Shown: one piece after another, positions 1 through 7,918 of the stretch
Position numbering within the stretch: position 1 is the first letter of the stretch
Layout: every line of letters starts with the position of its first letter
From: an uncultured Lactobacillus sp.
GTDB taxonomy: Bacteria; Bacillota; Bacilli; Lactobacillales; Lactobacillaceae
Reading direction: 5' to 3'
DNA length: 64,000 nt
NCBI GenBank assembly: GCA_946477855.1
Contig: CAMKZU010000002.1
Span: forward strand, 46,475 to 110,474
The notes under the pieces: model-generated
What the model was told of the DNA's origin: nothing
Database searches by the model: none
Seen by the model: only the letters and a program-made list of their open reading frames with translations
Program-made: the position numbers and the translations under genes

Positions 1-61
1 ATAGCCTTGGGCATGCTTTTGTCCAGTATGTGTGTCGAAATCTTTTTTAGGATAAAAAAAT

Positions 62-90
62 TTTACAAAAACAAATCAAATAAGTATAAT
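62..90 (+). promoter_or_regulatory. Strong sigma-A promoter of a small RNA
   Basis: TTTACA at 62-67 and a perfect TATAAT at 85-90 are separated by 17 bp, the ideal spacing. The predicted start is near 97. No ribosome binding site or open frame follows; the transcript would enter the structured segment described next. Confidence 0.7.
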
Positions 91-96
91 AATTAA

Positions 97-272
97 TGCG
101 AGTCGACAAAAACGCGGGATGCGTATTTGTATGAGGACACCCGTCTTAAGTGGCAGGCACGGGAAGTGCTGGTGGTTGACCAACCTGATGTGAACAGAAG
201 TAGTCACCTATTATTTTATTAATGGGCCTCGATTTAAAAAGAGCAGATTCTTAATTGAATCTGCTCTTTTTT
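97..272 (+). ncRNA. Candidate structured small RNA (possibly 6S-like)
   Basis: A segment richer in G+C than its surroundings lies between a near-consensus promoter and a strong terminator, with no reading frame. Visible pairings: ends AAT-CGAG near 94-102 with CTCGATT near 228-234; hairpin ACGC/GCGT with loop GGGAT near 111-123; hairpin GCAC/GTGC with loop GGGAA near 157-169; GGTGGTT with AGTCACC near 170-208. Paired ends around a long irregular helix suit a 6S-type RNA, which has been hard to annotate in lactobacilli (the Lacto-usp motif was proposed as one). I do not recognise the family by sequence. No tmRNA, SRP or RNase P motif is present. Confidence 0.5.
236..272. terminator. Bidirectional terminator
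   Basis: Hairpin with arms AGAGCAGATTC and GAATCTGCTCT flanked by A and T runs. It can end the small RNA on the plus strand and the C39-like peptidase gene on the minus strand. Confidence 0.85.
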
Positions 273-981
273 ATTCTAAATATAAGGCTTGCCTTCCTTG
301 TTGATTAAAGCTTCTTTCCAAGTTTTTCCACGGAATTGCTTTATTTTTATGACCAAAAGGATCGTTTACGTAAACAATACGTGCTTTTTTATCAAAGCCC
401 GTGATGACACAAGCATGCGAAGAAGGAGTGACGTGTACTTCTCCTTGAGCTGTTTGCCAAGTTTGCATGTCGCCTACATGGTTAAAATTGGTCGTTGTAA
501 TGATTAAAACTGGATGACCATCAGAAACCAATTTTATTACTTGGATAAAGTCGTGGTTAGTGAAATTTCTAATGCGATTTGTATATTTAAGTCCAACTTG
601 TTCTAAAGGTTCATTATAAACACACCAGCCTGCATTTGCCTGACTCATATAACCAACAAAACCCACATGAGGATTACCGCGGTACTTGCCATTATCAGTG
701 TATGAAGACACGTGTTTAATGTTTTCTGAGAGGTCAAGTTTATTAACTTTAATACCATAGTAACGCAAAAGCATTGATAAAGAGGTAACTTCACAGCCAT
801 TAGGCAGGTCAGGATATTGATTCTCTAACGGTACGTCTAATTTTTGAGTAGACTTCAGTGTTAACCAATCATAGCGGTCTTTAAAACCAGACGAGTTACA
901 GAAGGCAAAAACTAATCCGAGTAAGAAGACCCCAAAGAATAAAATCAAAATAGCTTTAAAGGAAAATCTGTTCTTTTTCAT
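271..981 (-). CDS. Membrane-anchored C39-like cysteine peptidase
   Basis: A 236-residue protein with one N-terminal hydrophobic segment (about residues 9-28) and an extracellular peptidase domain of the C39-like type (Peptidase_C39_2). The catalytic set is readable: Cys63 in the PNGCEVTSL motif, His189 in SSHACVITG and Asp207 in VNDPFG. In this family the domain cleaves or binds peptides outside the cell; the substrate is unknown. The ATG at 981 is chosen because it gives a clean N-terminus; an in-frame TTG at 1029 would add 16 residues but overlaps the upstream terminator. No good Shine-Dalgarno site precedes either start. It follows the multicopper oxidase gene but is separated from it by a terminator. 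Confidence 0.8.
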   Translation of the reverse strand: MKKNRFSFKAILILFFGVFLLGLVFAFCNSSGFKDRYDWLTLKSTQKLDVPLENQYPDLPNGCEVTSLSMLLRYYGIKVNKLDLSENIKHVSSYTDNGKYRGNPHVGFVGYMSQANAGWCVYNEPLEQVGLKYTNRIRNFTNHDFIQVIKLVSDGHPVLIITTTNFNHVGDMQTWQTAQGEVHVTPSSHACVITGFDKKARIVYVNDPFGHKNKAIPWKNLERSFNQQGRQALYLE

Positions 982-1013
982 AAAGCTATTTAAACATAGG
1001 TTGATTGATAAAA

Positions 1014-1050
1014 GCAAAAAATCGCTCAAATTAATGAGCGATTTTGCTAA
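1014..1050 (-). terminator. Terminator of the multicopper oxidase gene
   Basis: Inverted repeat AAAATCGCTCA / TGAGCGATTTT just after the oxidase stop codon, with a T-rich side on the minus strand. Confidence 0.75.
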
Positions 1051-1080
1051 ATTTTATTTTTTATTGAGTAAAAGTAGGGA

Positions 1081-2658
1081 TTAATGATGAGTTGCGCTTG
1101 ATAAAGCATCAAGACTATGATCTTCACCTTTAACTGCCATACCTTCAACGTCCATACCTGGGCAGAAGACTTCATCTTCTGGAACGCCTCTTTCTTCAGC
1201 AAAAGCCTTAGTCAGAGTTTCCATGTCCATCAAATGATATTTCTTGTCTGGGTGTTTTGGATCAACAATTTGAATTTGCGCCATCATACCGGCATCTTCG
1301 TGCTCGATAATGTGGCAGTGGTACATGAAGACACCAGTGTTTTGGAAGTAAACCTTTATGCGAACTGTTTCTTGAGGTGCTACTTCGATAGTGTCCTTGT
1401 AAACTCCTCTTTCGTTTGGATATGGTTCTTTACCGTTACGTGATACAACCAGGAAGTGGGCACCGTGAGTATGGAATGGGTGCAACATACCGTTAACTTT
1501 ATCGTTAGTGTTAGTTACGTCCCAGTATTCAGCATTCATCAATTCCTGCTTCATATCAATTCTTTCCATTGAGAACAACTTACCGTTGATCATGTTGTGG
1601 TTATCCATAGTAACATGAGGAACTGGTGAGTTAGGGTTAACAACTGGATCATATGGTTTGAATAAAGTATCAGGAATTACGCTGTCATCTTTTTCATAAC
1701 TGTGAATTCTGAATTCAACCAGCTTGAAGTCGTCAGTGTAAAGGTTGACAACATCGCCTTCTTTATAATTGCTGAAATCAACAACTACTTGTTGACGTTC
1801 ACCTGGTCCAATTAAGACTTTAGTCAATTTAACTGGGTGCTCCAAGAATGAGTCGTCACCGGCGATTTGGGTCATTACCAAGTCATCACTAAAGTGCAGG
1901 CGCCATTCACGACGGTTAGAACCACCTAAGAAGAGCAAACGTACTTTTTGAGTAGTGACATCAACGTATGGACGAACAACACCATTGATGATTGGAGTGT
2001 CGCCAAAGATACCCATTGCGTTGTAGTCTGCCTTATAGTCAAATTGGTTGTCTTCGTGGAAAATACGGTCTTGCAAAATAATTGGGAACTCATCCTTGCC
2101 GTAAGTCTTAGGAATTGGCAGTTTAGCTTCGTTAGCATCAGTAATAACAACGCCCATAGCTAGTCCCATCCAAACTTGCATGGCAGTTGATGGACATGGG
2201 TGAGCGTGCAGCCAAGTCAAAGCTGCTGGTTGTTTAACTATGAAGTCAATGTGCTTTTCTTCACCTGGGTAAACCGGTGAGTGACAAGCACCATCGTTAC
2301 CAGGACCTGAAAGTTCCATACCGTGCCAGTGGTAAGTAGTCAATTCTGGTAAGCTGTTCTTCAAAGTTACGTGAACATGTTGACCTCTGGTTAAAACCAT
2401 GGTCTTACCAAGAACTGGGAAGTTGTAGCCCCAAGTATGAGTCTTTTTACCTGGCAAAAATTGGAAGTCACCTTCTTGGGAATCAATTGTGTACCAAACA
2501 TCATTGTTTTCTTGTTTATCAGGCTCTAATACTGGTGGAACAATTAAAGGTTGAGCTTCAACACCTTCAGGAATGTGAAGATCCTTGTATCCCATTTCGT
2601 GATTTTTATCAAAATCTTCGGAATTATAGAAATAATCTGTGTAAACTTTATCTGACAT
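1081..2658 (-). CDS. Multicopper oxidase (laccase/CueO-like)
   Basis: A 525-residue three-cupredoxin copper oxidase, which oxidises phenolic or metal substrates with reduction of O2 to water. All four copper-binding motifs are present: HWH at 110-112, HAH at 151-153, HPFHTH at 393-398, and HCHIIEH at 447-453 followed by the axial Met458. There is no signal peptide or Tat motif, so it should be cytoplasmic, unlike most CueO/CotA-type enzymes of Gram-negatives. The ATG is preceded by GAAAGG. It is monocistronic between a terminator and a long AT-rich upstream region with a cre-like site. The tail beyond residue 470 is acidic and His-rich at the end. Function in a lactobacillus could be oxygen scavenging or copper/phenolic detoxification; substrate not inferable. 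Confidence 0.92.
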   Translation of the reverse strand: MSDKVYTDYFYNSEDFDKNHEMGYKDLHIPEGVEAQPLIVPPVLEPDKQENNDVWYTIDSQEGDFQFLPGKKTHTWGYNFPVLGKTMVLTRGQHVHVTLKNSLPELTTYHWHGMELSGPGNDGACHSPVYPGEEKHIDFIVKQPAALTWLHAHPCPSTAMQVWMGLAMGVVITDANEAKLPIPKTYGKDEFPIILQDRIFHEDNQFDYKADYNAMGIFGDTPIINGVVRPYVDVTTQKVRLLFLGGSNRREWRLHFSDDLVMTQIAGDDSFLEHPVKLTKVLIGPGERQQVVVDFSNYKEGDVVNLYTDDFKLVEFRIHSYEKDDSVIPDTLFKPYDPVVNPNSPVPHVTMDNHNMINGKLFSMERIDMKQELMNAEYWDVTNTNDKVNGMLHPFHTHGAHFLVVSRNGKEPYPNERGVYKDTIEVAPQETVRIKVYFQNTGVFMYHCHIIEHEDAGMMAQIQIVDPKHPDKKYHLMDMETLTKAFAEERGVPEDEVFCPGMDVEGMAVKGEDHSLDALSSATHH

Positions 2659-3018
2659 ATTCGTCTACCTTTCAGTTAAAAAATTTAGTGAAAAATTTTT
2701 AGTTACATGTTAAATTTACTCTATGTGAAAACGCTTGTAAAGTAGATAAAGCCATGTTTTTAAAGTATTAATATAAAAAAGAGCTTTTTTAAGTTTGTGA
2801 AGAGCAAAATGTTATTTAATAATAGTAAGAATAGCGCGCAAGAAGTAGGATTTTAGTATTAAAAACAAGTTTTTAGTATTTTAAAGCAAATTTCACTAGT
2901 ATAAATGTTTTTTAAAAAATATTTTTAAAAGAAATAAAATAAATTGTTTTTAAACGCAAATTTGAGTATCGTATATAAGACTGATAAAAATTAATAAGTT
3001 TAGATAAGGGTTTTTAAT
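2659..3018. other. AT-rich intergenic region between divergent genes
   Basis: About 360 bp of low-complexity A/T runs holding the divergent promoters of the oxidase (minus) and the lysine-tailed protein (plus). Apart from the cre-like site at 2726-2739 I see no clear structure or reading frame. Confidence 0.6.
2726..2739 (-). promoter_or_regulatory. cre-like site upstream of the multicopper oxidase
   Basis: TGAAAACGCTTGTA matches 12 of 14 positions of the CcpA operator consensus TGWNANCGNTNWCA and is partly palindromic. It lies about 70 bp upstream of the oxidase start, so carbon-catabolite control is possible. Confidence 0.4.
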
Positions 3019-3585
3019 TTGAAAATTAACTTAACAGATTTAACTACAAAGATAGAACAAAAAGATTATATTGAGGATTTAGAAACTGTAAAATATGCTG
3101 ATATCAGTAAGTATAAAGCTAAAGTGCATGAATTGGCAGCAAAATTAGTTAAAGAAACTGCGGCCGCTCTTAAACATAATTCATTAAGTCATGTAGCTGT
3201 TGAAGTAACGGGGCAAAGGCCGCTTACTTTTGCATTAGAAAGCAATATTATTAATTTGCCCTATGCCAATTATAAAAAGATCGCCAACTTTTTTGAAGAG
3301 CAGAAAGAATACTCTGTTAACATCTATTTTGAAACTCAATCGGAATATTTAAATGCGTCAGGTTTTAGAATTGATCAAATCGCAACAGAAACTGAAATTA
3401 AGCAAAAAGAAGATACCGTAATTGCTGAATTGACAGCAGCTATGCAGGAAAAAATTAGACAGGTTCGTGAATACCAAAAGCCGGCACCAGCCGCTAAAAA
3501 GAAAACAGTAACTAAAAAAAGAGCAACGACTAAAACGAGTTCAAATAAAACCAAAAAGGCAGCTAAAACTAAAGGTACTAACTAA
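3019..3585 (+). CDS. Hypothetical protein with lysine-rich C-terminal tail
   Basis: 188 residues, starting at TTG with AAGGG eight bases upstream. I do not recognise the family. Residues 1-150 are mixed alpha/beta and charged, without membrane segments. The last 35 residues are almost entirely Lys, Ala and Thr, like the tails of histone-H1-like or DNA-binding proteins, so nucleic-acid or wall-polyanion binding is possible. There is no signal peptide. It stands alone, divergent from the oxidase. Confidence 0.6.
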   Translation: MKINLTDLTTKIEQKDYIEDLETVKYADISKYKAKVHELAAKLVKETAAALKHNSLSHVAVEVTGQRPLTFALESNIINLPYANYKKIANFFEEQKEYSVNIYFETQSEYLNASGFRIDQIATETEIKQKEDTVIAELTAAMQEKIRQVREYQKPAPAAKKKTVTKKRATTKTSSNKTKKAAKTKGTN

Positions 3586-3714
3586 AAGATAATTTGCTCT
3601 AGTTAGTGTAGCTGTGATGGTTACAATATCTTTAATTTGTTAAACTATATAAGAACTCAACTATTCAAAAGATGCTTTTTACAATATAATGGAGAAAAGT
3701 GTAGGGGGTCCGTC

Positions 3715-4335
3715 ATGATCAGCTGGAATCTACTTGGAGTTTTGTTATGGGTAGTTATTATTTTGTACCTGGTTTTTGTTGTGCAAAATATTCGCAAGCG
3801 CCGTATTACCATGATTATCAAAAAGCACAGACAGTTTAGCTGGCCTAATTTTTTAATTGATTTAATAGAAGTGGCAATTCTATTAGTAGGTATTGTTTGG
3901 CTGTTCGGTAAAACCATGTTAGATAACCCCGATCTTGATGATACCAGTAAGATTACCTCGAATATCACATACCAGCCCATCGTCATGAATACTGGTGAAG
4001 GTAATTCAAGTTATGTAACAATTAATTCTAAAAAGAAAAAGATTAGCACACAGACCTTTACATATTATCGACCAGGCAAGAAAATCAAAGTATCTAGTGA
4101 CTTTGCCACTGTGGCTTACGGCAAAAGCCCGCTAGACTTAAATGCTGCCAGAATTCCTTATGACAAAAAGCAATTAACTAAAATGGATCGTAAATATCAG
4201 CGCGCGTATGTTGCGATTTATACGGCTACTTATAAAAAAGTTTGGCAAAATGGAATAGGGATGCATGCCGGTCATAATGCCACACGTTACTACTTAATCA
4301 GGATACCTGACGCTTCTTTTATTAAGGAAAAATAA
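3715..4335 (+). CDS. Small membrane protein with extracytoplasmic domain
   Basis: 206 residues from the ATG at 3715, which has AGGGGG just upstream; longer in-frame starts lack a ribosome site. Two hydrophobic helices (about residues 5-25 and 45-65) flank a short basic cytoplasmic loop, followed by a polar domain of about 135 residues. Its outline resembles small lactobacillar membrane proteins annotated as the LVIS_2131 family, but I recall that family only loosely. No catalytic motif is visible. It converges on the O-antigen-ligase-like gene across a long hairpin. Confidence 0.6.
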   Translation: MISWNLLGVLLWVVIILYLVFVVQNIRKRRITMIIKKHRQFSWPNFLIDLIEVAILLVGIVWLFGKTMLDNPDLDDTSKITSNITYQPIVMNTGEGNSSYVTINSKKKKISTQTFTYYRPGKKIKVSSDFATVAYGKSPLDLNAARIPYDKKQLTKMDRKYQRAYVAIYTATYKKVWQNGIGMHAGHNATRYYLIRIPDASFIKEK

Positions 4336-4338
4336 AAA

Positions 4339-4432
4339 CGTAAATGAAACAGCTGGGAATTTTGGGAAAAACTTGTACAATCAGTGGTTTAAGCAAACCA
4401 TTGTGCAGCAATCCAGTTTCATTTACGCTTTT
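4339..4432. terminator. Compound bidirectional terminator
   Basis: Outer arms at 4339-4356 and 4413-4427 pair TAAATGAAAC with GTTTCATTTA and are followed by a T run. Nested inside is a second hairpin, ACAAT..TGGTTT / AAACCA..TTGT, at 4377-4404. It sits exactly between two convergent genes. Confidence 0.75.
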
Positions 4433-4435
4433 TTG

Positions 4436-5953
4436 TTATTCTTTTTTATTGACTTGTACTAATAGATTGCCTTCGATAAATGCCAAAATAAAGCTGGCAG
4501 TTAAAAAGTCGACTACGTTGCCAGATGAAAATGCAGCTAATAAGATAAAACCGCTGGAAACTATTAAAGAACTTACCAGGTATGTGCGTGCAGTTTTATA
4601 TTTGAGCCACCTACATGCACTATAAAGCAATACCGCAAGGTAAGGACCGACAAATAGCAGCATACCCAACCAGCCTAATGAATATATTTGTGCAGCAAAA
4701 TCACGTTCTAAATTAAAAATATTGTTTTCTCTTATATAGGAAATACCAAAAAACTTGTCTAAAGGATTATTGTTTGTCTTCACAACCTGATTAAGCATGG
4801 CTTTTTCAATGTGGCGGTTTTCCATACGGGATTGACCGGGTTCACGAATAATTTTTAGCCAAAATTCAGGGTCATATTGATAAGGATAACTTTTTAAAAC
4901 AAATTTTGGATTAAGTGCATATTCTTGATAATTTTGCTTAATAAAGGAGCGTAGAAATTTCGCTCTTTTTTCTCCTGTGGGATATTTTTTTAAACCAGCA
5001 GCTAATTCCTGCTTTTCATCTGTCAGGTCATGATCAGATTGCTGGGCTAAGTAAATTTCATAGTTATATCTTTGAATTGCTGGTCCAAAAGGCAAAATAA
5101 CTAAGGAGCCTGCTTCAATTATAACGGCAACCAGAAAAGCTTTGCCCCCGTTTTTAACGTCCTTGATTAAAAACTTATGGATTGCAAAAACAATTACGCT
5201 GACGATTATTCCGCCAATTAAACCAATCGCTGCTACTTTGGTACCAATCTCAATCATTGCTAATGCCTGCACAATATTGAGTAGAACAGTAAGCCAATTA
5301 AATGAAGTAAAAAGGTAATAAAGCATCAGCGGTAGCAACATAAATAGTACTGCTGAAATCATATTGGTAAAATTAAAGAAGCCCTTAGACGCCATATGGG
5401 AATAACCAATATTGGGATTAAAAAACCATTCAAAAATATTGGCGCTAATGGTGCCAGTTTCATACGATTTAAGCGAAATTATGAATAAATTAGATAAGAC
5501 GATAGTCCCGGAAAAAAGTCCAGAAATGCCTTCGATAACATGTTGCAGCTGCTTTTCTTTAAAGCCTAATTCATTAGTTAAATAAAGAACTATTAATGGC
5601 AGCACCATTCTGATGAGGTAAAAGATTTCACCAGTTGGTGTGTAACCATAACCATTGGGACTAACACTGTTAAAGTGTTGCTCATGTACTAAATGCAAAG
5701 CCGAGTATAGAATTAATAGCACTATATAAATCAGCAACCATTTTTGGCGTGATAATCTTTGCCAAGAATTTTTAGCACTAAAGTAAAGACAAACTAATGT
5801 AAAAACGGCTAGAATACGAATAATTGTTGGTAGAGTAAAGGGTAAAATATTGGCTAAAGTGCCATGGTAAAACCAATATAAGTCTAAAAATGGCTGGATT
5901 AGAATAAACCAGAATAAAACGGTTCTTGCTTTTTCTTTCACTTTTGTCTCCAT
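4436..5953 (-). CDS. O-antigen ligase/polymerase-like membrane protein
   Basis: 505 residues from the ATG at 5953. About ten to eleven hydrophobic helices surround one long hydrophilic loop in the second half (roughly residues 290-400), the layout of the O-antigen ligase/Wzy superfamily, which joins or polymerises lipid-linked glycans at the outer face of the membrane. The FWFILIQPFLDLYWF segment near the start is typical of lactobacillar members. No other polysaccharide gene is adjacent, so the glycan is unknown. The start has a poor ribosome site. It follows the DUF2187-like gene after a terminator. Confidence 0.7.
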   Translation of the reverse strand: METKVKEKARTVLFWFILIQPFLDLYWFYHGTLANILPFTLPTIIRILAVFTLVCLYFSAKNSWQRLSRQKWLLIYIVLLILYSALHLVHEQHFNSVSPNGYGYTPTGEIFYLIRMVLPLIVLYLTNELGFKEKQLQHVIEGISGLFSGTIVLSNLFIISLKSYETGTISANIFEWFFNPNIGYSHMASKGFFNFTNMISAVLFMLLPLMLYYLFTSFNWLTVLLNIVQALAMIEIGTKVAAIGLIGGIIVSVIVFAIHKFLIKDVKNGGKAFLVAVIIEAGSLVILPFGPAIQRYNYEIYLAQQSDHDLTDEKQELAAGLKKYPTGEKRAKFLRSFIKQNYQEYALNPKFVLKSYPYQYDPEFWLKIIREPGQSRMENRHIEKAMLNQVVKTNNNPLDKFFGISYIRENNIFNLERDFAAQIYSLGWLGMLLFVGPYLAVLLYSACRWLKYKTARTYLVSSLIVSSGFILLAAFSSGNVVDFLTASFILAFIEGNLLVQVNKKE

Positions 5954-5999
5954 ATCATAAATATTTTCATGATTTAATTTTAGGCAAAAATAAGACAAA

Positions 6000-6036
6000 A
6001 AAAAAGAGCAGTGAACCATATTCACTGTTTCTTAAT
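6000..6036 (-). terminator. Terminator after the DUF2187-like gene
   Basis: Stem CAGTGAA / TTCACTG followed on the minus strand by a run of nine T. Confidence 0.75.
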
Positions 6037-6048
6037 TAAAATTTGTTG

Positions 6049-6363
6049 CTAATCCTTTTTAGTGGCATCATTTGCAGCATCTTGATCAGATTTCGCAATT
6101 TTTTCTACCTTAACATCACTTTTAGCTAAAGCTTGAATTTCCTTGATTTTCTTTTTAGGAACACTCTTTAAATTCTTGAAGTTGACTACTATTTTATGAT
6201 TAAGGTCGCTAACTGCAGTTTTGTCAGTAGGATCAAAATCAATAATTGATAGGAGAGCAGAATTTTCGTAAATTTTTTCGACTTTACCTAAAAAAGGCTT
6301 TGTTAGTTCTTCTTCAGACTTGGCGCTGAGAATGTCATCTGCTTTTACGTCTGCTTTTTTCAT
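6049..6363 (-). CDS. DUF2187-like small protein
   Basis: 104 residues from the ATG at 6363, with GAGAGGAAG upstream; an in-frame TTG at 6387 lies in front of that site and is unlikely. The segment GKVEKIYENSALLSI through KIVVNFKNLK resembles the DUF2187 (YkvS-type) beta-barrel fold, a KOW/SH3-like small domain of unknown function in Firmicutes. The N-terminal third is acidic and the C-terminus is Lys/Asp-rich. It is divergent from the guanylate-kinase-like gene across a short promoter region. Confidence 0.65.
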   Translation of the reverse strand: MKKADVKADDILSAKSEEELTKPFLGKVEKIYENSALLSIIDFDPTDKTAVSDLNHKIVVNFKNLKSVPKKKIKEIQALAKSDVKVEKIAKSDQDAANDATKKD

Positions 6364-6457
6364 AATATTATTTACTTCCTCTCTCAACCATGTTTCATTA
6401 TAATAGAAAGATATTATTATAAAAGTGAATTGTTTTCAAGTAAAGGAAGCTCGGGTT

Positions 6458-7003
6458 TTGCAAAAATTAATTTTAATTGCCGGTCCTAGTGGTGCTGGTA
6501 AAACGACTGTTTCAGAATATTTAGCGCAAAAGTTTGCTATTCCGCGTGTACTGACACATACTACTAGGCCAATTAGACCGGGTGAAATTCCCAATAAGTC
6601 ATATCATTTTGAAAGCGAGGAGAGTTTTAGTCAGTTACATTTTTTTGAACATGTCCAATATGGTTCTTATCAATATGGCTCAAGTCAAGAAGCATTGACC
6701 AATGCCTGGGAATATCATGATATAGTGTCGCTTATAGTTGATATTAAAGGAGCAGCGTCTTATTTAGCCGCAATTAGAGAACAAGTTTTCTTTTTATACA
6801 TTACAACCAGTTCCCAAAGAATATTGGCAGAGCGTTTGCTTAAACGGGGTGACGATCCGAATAAAATTAAAGAACGTTTAAGTGGCAGTGAACTAAATAC
6901 CTTACCTGATTCTTTAAAAGGAAGCGCGCACATACTGGTTAATGATGATTGGAATGAAACCAAAAACGAACTTGCAACAATAGTTCATAGCTTAAAAAAA
7001 TAG
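6458..7003 (+). CDS. Guanylate-kinase-like P-loop protein
   Basis: 181 residues from the TTG at 6458, chosen because AAAGGAAG lies eight bases upstream. It has a Walker A motif GPSGAGKT at 9-16, followed by TRPIRPGE and a YHFES segment that match the GMP-binding region of guanylate kinases, and a C-terminal RLLKRGDD lid-like segment. The family transfers phosphate from ATP to GMP. The short length and divergence suggest a paralogue rather than the essential Gmk, so the true substrate is uncertain. Confidence 0.75.
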   Translation: MQKLILIAGPSGAGKTTVSEYLAQKFAIPRVLTHTTRPIRPGEIPNKSYHFESEESFSQLHFFEHVQYGSYQYGSSQEALTNAWEYHDIVSLIVDIKGAASYLAAIREQVFFLYITTSSQRILAERLLKRGDDPNKIKERLSGSELNTLPDSLKGSAHILVNDDWNETKNELATIVHSLKK

Positions 7004-7090
7004 CTAAGGGGAATTTAATTACACTTTGTAAAAAATATTTGTGTTTCAAAATATAATTCTTAACATTTTGTAGCTCGTTTGACACGAATG

Positions 7091-7096
7091 TGTAAC
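7091..7096 (+). promoter_or_regulatory. Isolated WalR-like half site
   Basis: A TGTAAC hexamer about 100 bp upstream of the first NlpC/P60 gene, with no second consensus hexamer at the proper spacing. Similar single hexamers occur at 7855-7860 and near 8707-8712, upstream of the other two paralogues. Confidence 0.25.
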
Positions 7097-7195
7097 ATTA
7101 AATGTTTAAGATAGAAAATGTCGAATAAAAAGAGTGAGTAATTTTATATACGACTTGCTCAGTACGGAGAAATTTGTCTAGAAAAGAGCCTAATT

Positions 7196-7687
7196 TTGAA
7201 ACACGGACACCAAAAGAGCTTAATCAAGCTTATAACTGCTATAGTTTTATTTTTTACAAGTGCTGCTGGCGCTACTGTAGTGACTGCAACTACAGCTAAA
7301 GAAGTCAGTGCCAGTGCGGTAACTAAAAAAAGGACAGCTGTGGCCACACTTGCCAAAAAGCAAGTTGGCAAAGGTTATGTGTATGGTGCTACCGGCCCGT
7401 ATTCATTTGACTGCTCTGGTCTGGTGCAATATGTTTACAAAAAGGCTGGTAATAAAGTTTTACCGAGAACCACTTATTCACAAGTAACTCAAGGCAAAAA
7501 AGTTTCACTTAAAAAGTTAAAGAAGGGCGATTTACTTTTCTGGGGTTCTTCTGTTTCTCCGTATCATGTTGGAATTTATGTTGGCGATAATCAATTTGTT
7601 CATGCTGCAACACCAAGTCAAGGTGTTTTAAAGCAATCATTAAGTGCGTACTTTTATCCATCGGCTGCTAAAAGAATTCTAGAGTAG
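7196..7687 (+). CDS. Secreted NlpC/P60 peptidoglycan hydrolase (short form)
   Basis: 163 residues with a TTG start and a signal peptide (about residues 1-40, basic head then hydrophobic core). The rest is a single NlpC/P60 domain, which cuts peptide stems of peptidoglycan. The catalytic residues are Cys73 (FDCSGL), His124 (PYHVGIYVG) and His136 (FVHAATP). It has no wall-binding module, unlike the next two paralogues, which share the same catalytic core. The ribosome site is weak (AAGAG). It is probably its own transcription unit. Confidence 0.88.
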   Translation: MKHGHQKSLIKLITAIVLFFTSAAGATVVTATTAKEVSASAVTKKRTAVATLAKKQVGKGYVYGATGPYSFDCSGLVQYVYKKAGNKVLPRTTYSQVTQGKKVSLKKLKKGDLLFWGSSVSPYHVGIYVGDNQFVHAATPSQGVLKQSLSAYFYPSAAKRILE

Positions 7688-7756
7688 AAATTTAATAATT
7701 TTCCCGTTCGACCAATAATTCATATTTACTTCTATAAATAACAAGAACATTTTATA

Positions 7757-7798
7757 TCAGGTCCTTTATCATATAAATTCGATGGAAGGGCTTTTTTA
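7757..7798 (+). terminator. Weak terminator after the first NlpC/P60 gene
   Basis: Imperfect pairing of GGTCCTT with AAGGGCT across a 19-base loop, followed by six T. Confidence 0.4.
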
Positions 7799-7815
7799 CT
7801 TACTAGTATTATTAT

Positions 7816-7832
7816 TGTAACCTTCTTGTAAT
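7816..7832 (+). promoter_or_regulatory. WalR (YycF)-type operator
   Basis: TGTAAC-CTTCT-TGTAAT fits the WalR consensus TGTWAH-N5-TGTWAH at every position. It lies about 90 bp upstream of the second NlpC/P60 gene. WalRK is the essential two-component system that controls wall hydrolases in Firmicutes. Confidence 0.55.
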
Positions 7833-7918
7833 AATCTACGAGTAAAATTGATTTTGTAACATAGAAGTAGAATTGAATTGTCTAAAACATTTAATGTGAT
7901 GACGGGAGGATATTGATT

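Noticed and set aside
111..169. GGA-loop hairpins as CsrA binding sites
   Set aside because: Two loops contain GGA, but CsrA is not typical of lactobacilli and the motif is short; kept only as a structural note.
4344..4625. Open frame of 93 codons
   Set aside because: It begins inside the compound terminator and runs antisense to the O-antigen-ligase-like gene, with no ribosome site; a by-chance frame.
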